From Lepiota brunneoincarnata (Eukaryota; Basidiomycota; Agaricomycetes; Agaricales; Agaricaceae), in assembly GCA_023014365.1 (NCBI GenBank), contig JAEBUN010000007.1, positions 1,736,001-1,800,000 on the forward strand: a stretch of 64,000 nt of DNA, written 5' to 3'. The translations under genes and the position numbers were made by a program. Below, in pieces: positions 57,542 through 64,000 of the stretch; position 1 is the first letter of the stretch; each line of letters opens with the position of its first letter. The notes under the pieces were generated by a model. That model made no database searches. It was not told the origin of the DNA and saw only the letters and a program-made list of their open reading frames with translations.

Positions 57542-58666
57542 ATGCCCATGAACCTTGACCTCACTCACCCCCAAACCACTCCCCCTTTCTCAACAACACC
57601 CTCACCAACTTCCTCATCATCCTCTATCATCATCATCAACAATGCAAGCGTCAAACATACTACACTTCAAACAACTCCCATTCCAGCCCTGTCTCCCTAC
57701 ACCCCCTCTCACACCTTTGCTACTGCATATGCCTCTCTCAGAGATGAGACCCCTGACCCCAATGACACCCCAGAACCAACAGCCGCCCCAGCTGCCTCCC
57801 TTAGATACCATACAGCTGGAGTACAACCACATGGACCAGATCACCCTTCTGATGGAGATCTGTGTGAGGCTGCCACCAACGGAGCCTTTACGACTAAATT
57901 GGAACACACTTCAATTTCAGAATACGACCAACAACTCTGGTATGATTATACCCACCATGTACGACAGACTAAGGCTCTCGCTACTGCGTACAATATGCAA
58001 CGTGCCTGGGTAGAGTCACTCAAGCGACTTCTCTGCTCAAGATCAGGCCTCATGTCCAAGGTGTTGAAGAACTTACCCAAACGAAATAAGGTACATACCT
58101 TGCAGCCCCCCACCACAACCATCCCCACCACTACCATGATGACCACTGCTGCAATCATCACCACTGTCCCCAACAAGGGAGGAAAGCCCACCAGTATCAG
58201 AAATCCCTTCAGACTTCTCACCCCCACCAAGAACACCACCCACACCATCGCCAATAACAACATCCCAGTTTGGAACTCCCCCAATCCCATTCACAAGCGA
58301 GCCAACCCCCGAACCACCGACAGATCAGTCTGCATCCAATGCAGACATACGGGACACTGGGCCATGGACTGCCCCCAATTCGCATGCCTCGGATGCAAAC
58401 AATATGCCCTAGGGCACCACTCTTACGACTGCATCAAATATTGATGCCCCCACTGCACAGTTTTCCAACCTTGCCATAAATGGACCAAGTGTCCAAATCA
58501 AAAGACTCAACATGCCCCCTACTCCAGAAATCCTGCAACCCATTCCTCAACCACTCCTACAACTCACCATTGATACATCGATCTCACCAATGACAATTAT
58601 TATGAGGAATGCTACAATAACGTGGCCAAATCAAACATTACAGGAGAACCATGCGGTTCCTTCTGA
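57542..58666 (+). pseudogene. Gyp2-A ORF3: triple zinc-knuckle protein
   Basis: MPMNLDLTHPQ starts a Thr/Pro/Ser-rich stretch, then a helical part (YDQQLWYDYTHHVRQTKALA, AWVESLKRLL). Knuckles: CIQCRHTGHWAMDC, CLGCKQYALGHHSYDC and, after TGA 58442, CPHCTVFQPCHKWTKC. The end is YIDLTNDNYYEE...SNITGEPCGSF, stop 58664. A second TGA precedes YIDLT. The frame is continuous with Pol, so it could be a Pol C-terminal extension or a separate protein. Two further knuckle sets besides that of Gag is unusual. Confidence 0.68.
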
Positions 58667-58910
58667 AGAAAATCCAACTACCCCACCAGAAGAAAGGATA
58701 GAAAGTCCCCATTTCAGATGCCTCCTATACAACATCTTCTATCCAGGACAACCTCCATCCCCAGAAACAGCCACTGTACTCAATCTCCACAGAACTCCCA
58801 CTCCCACTTTCTCCCCCATCATTCCCCCCAGACCAGACTCCACCGACCAACCCCAAATCGATTACTATGAACCAAACTACTTAGCCAAATACCTGGAAGA
58901 AGGAAACTAA
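58512..58910 (+). CDS. Gyp2-A ORF4
   Basis: 132 codons, +1 relative to ORF3 and overlapping its end; open to TAA 58908. It encodes MPPTPEILQPIPQP, TLQENHAVPSEEN, EERIESPHFRCLLY, IFYPGQPPSPETAT and DYYEPNYLAKYLEEGN. The part after the ORF3 stop is closely kept in Gyp2-B. The start is uncertain: internal AUG or frameshift from ORF3. No known domain. Confidence 0.5.
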   Translation: MPPTPEILQPIPQPLLQLTIDTSISPMTIIMRNATITWPNQTLQENHAVPSEENPTTPPEERIESPHFRCLLYNIFYPGQPPSPETATVLNLHRTPTPTFSPIIPPRPDSTDQPQIDYYEPNYLAKYLEEGN

Positions 58911-58948
58911 CAAGTTGTAATGGCAAACAACTCTAGAAATGGACCTAA

Positions 58949-59331
58949 TGTTATCAGAAGCCTTATCAGAAGGACAGTTATTTTTAGCTACATTCCCATG
59001 TCACTATGAAACCATCAGTAGTGTACATCAGAAGGACTATTCTTACCATAGGCCTCATGTTTCTTATCTATGACTCATAGTTACCTTGGTCCAGACTATT
59101 ATAGTAGGAGTACAGCCACACTTAAAAGTATATAAGGATACAGTACAATACCTTGTACCCTTATCTTAGTGTTATAAAGTTCTTGCCTCCTATACCTCTT
59201 TGCCATAACTGGCTGGACTTATAGTGCTCCATCATCTCCAAGTCACGCTTAGTAGGACAGGACCAAGTCTGTATAGACATCCTGTGTCAAACTCTGTGCT
59301 ACTCAAGAGCGAACCCCTAACCTGGGTAACA
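58949..59331 (+). repeat. Gyp2-A 3' LTR, complete
   Basis: 383 bp, TGTTATCAGAAGCC...CCTGGGTAACA. TATATAAGG at 59129-59137, TATCTTAGTGTT at 59162-59173. Right flank CAGTT. Confidence 0.95.
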
Positions 59332-60823
59332 CAGTTGTCCTATCTGAATACAATGGGAACTTTGACAGTCGTTACTATATAATATGTTAACTAATATCTT
59401 CATGATTCGATAAGTCAGGCAAAATGCAAGCTTTCACAATCAGTGAACCTCTGTAGACCTAGCAGACAACATGGTCTAACAGGCCCTAGCATACTATGTC
59501 CTTTTCTCTTGACAATACTATAAATTTACACTACCCAGTGAGACAGGCTTTTAACAAGCTCCTGCAGTAAGTGTCTTTAAGCTAGTAGGCCTAGTGGACA
59601 GCATTATCTAATGGGCCCTAGTGCACTACAGCTTCTGAACAATGCAATAAAACTTTATACTACTCAGCGAGACAGGCTTTTGGCAAGCTCCTGCAGTAAG
59701 TATCTTTAAACTAGATAGACCTAGTGGACAGTGTTTTCAACAGGCCCTAGTGTACTATGTTCACTTCTCAATTAAACAGCTCTACAATTCAATGGTATAC
59801 TTCTGAGGCAAGGCCTCTAAGAGGAACCCAAAGAAATGGGAGTTAGTGAACTTTCTACTTAAGAACAGAAGAGTTGTATCAACTTGTATTTAGCTCTCAA
59901 GTCAAGCAGAAGGGTCTGTCAATATCTCAATCATTTCAAAGGGTCTGATTTTTAAGAGTATAACTCTTTATGTCTCTGGTGGTCTATGACTGAAGAGAAT
60001 TGCATAAAATTGCTTTGTATTCCTATCCTAATCAACCATACAATCAGGAGGGGGGAAATAGGCAAGTGGTTTCTTGCCTCCCATGTAATTTACAGATGAG
60101 TTAAATAACAATATACAATTAACTTATGGGTATACCTGAAACAAGCCTTCAGCTTCATCATTTTATTGTCCCTTCATCATTTAGGAGCATCATTCTAGGA
60201 GTTCCGATATCAGTGACATAATTCACTCTCAGGAACTTGCTCCCTAAGTGCCTGGTTATTTATATCACAGCTAATCAGGTTAGTGAGTTTCCTTGCTAAC
60301 TCTTATCTAAGGGTTTTTTTATCTCTTTCTTGGATTCTCCACACCCAGGTTCTCAACCCTAATGTCCTAAAAGTTCACTTCCATAGCCTTTAGGCAGTAA
60401 ACTAATATTAGAATTTAATTAGCTTGTTTCATTCTTATCAATCTTTATTTTCTAGTCCATCATTTCTGGTCTCTTTTGTTACTATGAGGGAGCATCTGTC
60501 CCTGAGTACCCTCTTGGATACCTCCATCCAATCTTTTATCTTTCAATACCATCAGAGCTGTTCCAAGGAAACATCCTTACCAGGAAATTAGCTAATTTCT
60601 AGATTCTCTTGTCAAGATTTGCTTCCAGAACCTGTTACCATGGCTAGGGTCATAAGTGTTACAACTTGTCCACTTTCTATGGCAGAGGTGAAGAAATGGG
60701 TCTTTTGTGTAGTCATGAGTATCTTAACTAATATCTTAGTTAACATGGTATCAGATACAACACTCAGGTACATTCATACCAGAGTCATTCTTCCATAGCC
60801 TTATCACTAATAAGGTAGTTAAC
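59332..60823. repeat. RepY copy 2 and unassigned AT-rich DNA, no gene
   Basis: About 1.5 kb without a supported gene. 60335-60823 is the inverted match of 12838-13335. 59452-59790 has three units of about 130 bp. TTAAC (60819-60823) is the left flank of Gyp1-e. Confidence 0.6.
59452..59790. repeat. Three tandem units of about 130 bp
   Basis: GTAGACCTAGCAGACA, GTAGGCCTAGTGGACAG and GATAGACCTAGTGGACAG start near 59453, 59585 and 59715. Each is followed by a GGCCCTAGYRYACTA block, and units 2-3 share GAGACAGGCTTTT...CTCCTGCAGTAAGT. Confidence 0.75.
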
Positions 60824-61521
60824 TGTTATGATCCGTGCTCCTTCTGTATCCGAGGATAACTGGAGACGGCCTTCAATCACTCTACAAGGTGTCCGAGACG
60901 GTTGGCCTTGTAGAGCTTAGTGGATCGCGCTCAATGAGATAACGAGGGAAGACGCCAAGTTAAGGCAGAGAGGTAAACGACCACTGTTAACAAGATTAAA
61001 GCTTAGGGCTTTAATCTCTACTTGTACAGGCCTTATATACCTATGAGGTGCTATATACTCATTATAGGTTACTTGGCTGTTCTACTGGTCGTGCGCAGTC
61101 CTGACCATGATGCACATCCTGGCTGATGGCATCCTAGTGTTATTTATATTACAATGAGTCAGTACTCTTGCTACTGCTGTGCGATGTTCCATCGCTTTCC
61201 TCTGACTCATAATCTTCTTCTCCCGATTGTATCTCCATGGAGTCCTCTCCGTTCTCGCTCTCCATTCTCTCAGTGCTTCCATCCGTATCGGAGGTTGGGT
61301 TGGTTGATCCATGGTTATCTTCCTCGTCCTCGGGGTATTCCAATATATCCTCCAAGGTTATCTCCATTCCTGCTTCTCTCGCCAGGTCCTGCATGGCGGT
61401 GTAATATTCCCCTTCCTCGTCTTCGTATTCTTGTGCCCGTAATTGGTCTGTAGTCTCCTGTACCCATCTTGTAAAGTCGAACAATAGTTCTTGTTCCTCC
61501 CGGTCTGGACTGTTCATAACA
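60824..61521 (-). repeat. Gyp1-e 3' LTR
   Basis: 698 bp, TGTTATGATCC...TTCATAACA in plus reading. It contains the ORF4 C-terminus (61521-61149). Confidence 0.95.
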
Positions 61522-62720
61522 TTATCCCCTTCGTAAGGTCTGATGTCCTCATCAGACATATCCTCAGTATAATCCGACAGGCTCTCCTGTAATGTTTGAT
61601 TTGGCGATGGGGTCCCAGTCGAAGTATGGGTCGGGTTCTGGGGAGTCGCTTCGGTAGCTTGGTGGTCTGGGGATGGCGGGTCTTGGGTGAGGTCAATGAC
61701 GATGGGTTCTCTGGAGTGAATGGTGGCGGGTGCGCCGAAGGATCGATTCAGGAAGTCGGTGGCTTCCGCTAACAGATGTGGTGGTGGCGTTGGTGGTCGG
61801 AATGACGACGGGGGCATTTTGAATTCGGGTGCGGAGGGGTCTGGCTGAAGCGGGGCGCTGCTCGGTGCTTGCAACAATGTGTCGAATATTGTTGTTCGTG
61901 GTTTCACGTGTGAGGGATCGAGCTCTGCTTGGTATTCCTCGTGGGCGGCGATACAGGCCAGGTACCATACTTGTGGGTTGATGCTGGTAAGGGTTTCTCT
62001 CGCAGTGCTTCTCGTAATGGCCTGGGGCAATCTTTCGACAATATCGACATTGGTAGCGTGGGCATCCTGCTTTGATATGGCCGAATCAACGGCAGCAATT
62101 GCAGCGAGTTCGGGTGGTGGATAAGTGAGTGGTGGTAGTCCCGATGGGGGCGTCATTAGAAGCAGATATAGCTTGTACAACACTTGATGGTTGGTTACTC
62201 GTATCCACCATGGGAGGGTTGGAAGGTTGGGTGGTGGTCCCGATAGGTAGGATAGGGCGGTCCTGACTTCCGCTTCCATTGCTCGGGCTTGGGATCGGAG
62301 TCTCGAACGGGAATTCGGTGAGAGCGGTTGATAGCATGGCAGAAATGGTATTGCGGTCCTGTTCCTCTGTTGCGCTAGAAAGAATAGTGGTGCATAGTTT
62401 TTCGAATTCTGTTGCTCGGTCGTGGACGAGGCGCTTGTGATACAGAAGAGCAGTAAATGTCTTCCAGCAGGTGTCGACCAGGGGTACCATTGCTGGACTG
62501 CGTTTAAGACGGGTTCCGGTAATATGAAAGGGAACTTCGTGTAAAAGGATGGATCGTATCTCGGGTTGGTTGGAGGGAAGGAAGGTATGCCGGATGATAT
62601 AAGGACTGTTGGTCCTGTCTGGTTGGTCGTCAGCGGTATCGGTGGCAGGGTTAGGTTGGCTATTTCCTGTGACGCGGTTCGCCAGGGATATGATTCTTTC
62701 CCGGATGAGAAGGCATCCAT
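61149..62720 (-). CDS. Gyp1-e ORF4, 523 codons ending inside the LTR
   Basis: Open without a stop from MDAFSSGKESYPW (62720, inside the Pol end) to TAA 61149. Residues 1-150 overlap ORF3 and may be a shadow. WYLACIAAHEEYQAELDPSH lies near residue 240, a Pro-rich region follows, IVIDLTQD at about 340-347, DYTEDMSDEDIRPYEGD near 385, and an acidic domain (MNSPDREEQE to KSTDSL) from about 400 encoded by the LTR. Open also in Gyp1-d apart from one TGA. No known family. Confidence 0.55.
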   Translation of the reverse strand: MDAFSSGKESYPWRTASQEIANLTLPPIPLTTNQTGPTVLISSGIPSFPPTNPRYDPSFYTKFPFILPEPVLNAVQQWYPWSTPAGRHLLLFCITSASSTTEQQNSKNYAPLFFLAQQRNRTAIPFLPCYQPLSPNSRSRLRSQARAMEAEVRTALSYLSGPPPNLPTLPWWIRVTNHQVLYKLYLLLMTPPSGLPPLTYPPPELAAIAAVDSAISKQDAHATNVDIVERLPQAITRSTARETLTSINPQVWYLACIAAHEEYQAELDPSHVKPRTTIFDTLLQAPSSAPLQPDPSAPEFKMPPSSFRPPTPPPHLLAEATDFLNRSFGAPATIHSREPIVIDLTQDPPSPDHQATEATPQNPTHTSTGTPSPNQTLQESLSDYTEDMSDEDIRPYEGDNVMNSPDREEQELLFDFTRWVQETTDQLRAQEYEDEEGEYYTAMQDLAREAGMEITLEDILEYPEDEEDNHGSTNPTSDTDGSTERMESENGEDSMEIQSGEEDYESEESDGTSHSSSKSTDSL

Positions 62721-62778
62721 CGTTGTCTGGCTCTGGGAGGTCTGGAGTGGTTGCTCAAGTGTTGGGTGGTTGGGTCAT
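61564..62778 (-). pseudogene. Gyp1-e ORF3, three stops
   Basis: 405 codons, the same limits as Gyp1-d ORF3. TGA at codon 8, TGA in the first knuckle, and a further TGA (61693) where other copies have CGA; the last change is silent in ORF4. The second knuckle and the SNITGEPVGLY end are kept. Confidence 0.62.
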
Positions 62779-64000
62779 TGGTGGGGTTGTCTAATTTGTG
62801 GGCCCTTTTATATTCTTCAATGACTTCTTTGGCATTCTCCAGGTTTGCTTCTGGCTCCCAGGAATCCTCGGTGGGAAGGTATCCTTTCCATCTGACTAGG
62901 AATTGATACTTGTTCCGGAATTTTCTGTGGCGCAGTATTGACTCGACCTCGTATTCTTCTTCTCCATTTACAAGGTCGGGTGGTGGGGCTGTGTTGTATT
63001 CCCCATGTGTGTCATTCTCTTCTGCAGGCATTAGGAGGCTCGCATGAAACTTGTTGTGGATCTTCCATTTGATGGGTAATTTTAGTTCATAGGTTACAGG
63101 TCCGAGTTTTCTTGTTATGGTGAAGGGACCTTCTCGGCGTTGGGCCAGTTTCTTTGAGGCGTACTGAATTGGGAGGTTGCAGTTAGTTGTTTCTGCGATT
63201 CCAGGGTGTCCTGCGGTGGGTGAGTCATGTACTCTTTGCAGTAAGTGGTGTCTGAGGTGTAAATCTTGTGGTATAAATAGTTTTCCTTGAACACGTGGGT
63301 GTCCTGAGTCATCTTCTTGGGTGATGTCGGTCTGTTTCTTTTTCTTCCACAGCTCTTTTATTTTCTGTTTAGTATTTTCGTCGATAATATGGATATGTTG
63401 TGGCTGTTCTGGGGTGAAGAATTTGTCAGGGAGTGCGACGACCTGTTTGTTGTCTCTTGTCTTGGGTTCATGATCGGGTCGTCTGGAAAGGGCATCTGCT
63501 GGTCCATTTTTCTTTCCAGGGATATGTCGGATTTCGATGTCAAACCGTTGCATGTAGGCGATCCATCGGGCTTGTCTTCTGCTGAGGTCTTCAGGTTTTC
63601 TCCAGCGGCGAAGGTTGTCGTGATCTGACCATACGATGGTCTTGTGTGGTGATCCTTCTATGTGGTGGCGCCATTCTTTGAGTGCTCGGATAATGGCGAA
63701 GAGTTCCTGTTCGGAGCAATGATAGTTGCGTTCGGCTGGTGAGAATCCTTTTGAGAAGTATGCGATTGGGTGTTTAATTCCGTTGTTGTCGCGTTGAAGT
63801 AGGACTGCTCCTGATGCAAATAGTGATGCGTTGCATTCGATTTCGAAGGGTTTGTCTCGGTCGGGGACCATTAATACCGGTTCGCTTTGGAATTTCCTCT
63901 TGAGAGTATCGAAGGTGTTCTGGCATTCTTCTGTCCATTTGAATTTCTTGGTTTTGGACATTAGGGCATTGAGAGGTTTTGCCCATATGGCGTATTGGTG
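62660..64000 (-). pseudogene. Gyp1-e Pol: RNase H, integrase remnant, chromodomain
   Basis: A 433-codon open frame from 63961: end of RT (MSKTKKFKWTEECQN), full RNase H (IECNAS, EQELFAI, WSDHDNL, GPADALSR), integrase zinc-binding start (HDSPTAGHPGIAETT), then directly CNLPIQYASKKLAQRREGPF and the chromodomain. Compared with Gyp1-d, 37061-37861 (801 bp, 267 codons) is missing between 63183 and 63186, so the whole integrase core is gone while the frame is kept. Confidence 0.9.

Larger units (their letters stand above)
44830..59331 (+). mobile_element. Gyp2-A, full-length chromovirus with nested insertions
   Basis: LTRs at 44830 and 58949-59331, flanked by CAGTT (44825-44829 and 59332-59336). 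It carries Cop1 in the protease and a solo Gyp2 LTR in the RT. Without these it would be about 7.8 kb. The 5' LTR end, primer-binding site and first part of the leader are deleted (join 45127/45128). Pol has about eight stops, nearly all explained by C-to-T changes. Confidence 0.95.
60824..64000 (-). mobile_element. Gyp1-e, chromovirus cut by the window end
   Basis: 3' LTR, ORF4, ORF3 and the Pol C-terminal half, minus strand. CpG-rich and close to Gyp1-d. It carries an in-frame 801-bp deletion in integrase. Inserted into RepY next to TTAAC. Confidence 0.92.

Overview
The window is a pile of nested retrotransposons from a filamentous fungus, most probably a basidiomycete. The grounds are several Ty3/gypsy chromoviruses with a C-terminal chromodomain, one Ty1/copia element, short (about 50 nt) GT-AG introns with CTAAY-like branch sites, and strong CpG-to-TpG/CpA decay of older copies. 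The order or genus cannot be read from the sequence. No rRNA, tRNA, CRISPR array or recognisable housekeeping gene was found. Family names used here (Gyp1 to Gyp5, Cop1, RepX, RepY, RepZ) are local labels.

Layout. 1-94: end of a Gyp1 LTR (minus). 95-4491: Gyp3 (minus), cut by that LTR and itself sitting in the 5' LTR of Gyp2-B (plus, 4492-9990), whose gag-to-RT part is replaced by an inverted pair of RepX repeats. Gyp2-B lies in gag of Gyp2-C (minus, 9991-11472), which lies in an integrase relic of Gyp4. 12207-13339: RepZ and RepY. 13340-21523: Gyp1-b, joined head to tail to decayed Gyp1-c (21524-29420). 29421-31304: two divergent unrecognised gene-like regions. 32090-34089: Gyp5 relic with an antisense spliced gene. 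34700-42751: nearly complete Gyp1-d (minus) with target-site duplication GACCC. 42757-44829: second Gyp5 relic with the same antisense gene. 44830-59331: Gyp2-A (plus, duplication CAGTT), carrying copia element Cop1 (47381-53704, duplication AAACA) in its protease and a solo Gyp2 LTR (54434-54819, duplication CCCAA) in its RT. 59332-60823: RepY and tandem repeats. 60824-64000: Gyp1-e (minus), cut by the window end.

How the parts work together. A Gyp1/Gyp2 element encodes Gag with a zinc knuckle, Pol (protease, RT, RNase H, integrase with GPY/F module and chromodomain), then two further overlapping reading frames. ORF3 carries two or three zinc knuckles and ends in a conserved SNITGEP peptide. 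ORF4, in Gyp1, runs about 120 codons into the 3' LTR. Three gypsy families show a 12-nt perfect complement between the primer-binding site beside the LTR and a segment about 30-35 nt downstream of the LTR TATA box, as expected for self-primed reverse transcription of the Tf1 type. The young Gyp1 copies have no AUG ahead of the protease active site; an ACG in a GCCACC context sits at the expected Pol start. These features, together with the antisense coiled-coil gene of Gyp5, are the main points of interest. All copies carry at least one visible lesion, apart from Gag of Gyp1-b and ORF4 of Gyp1-e, which read open.
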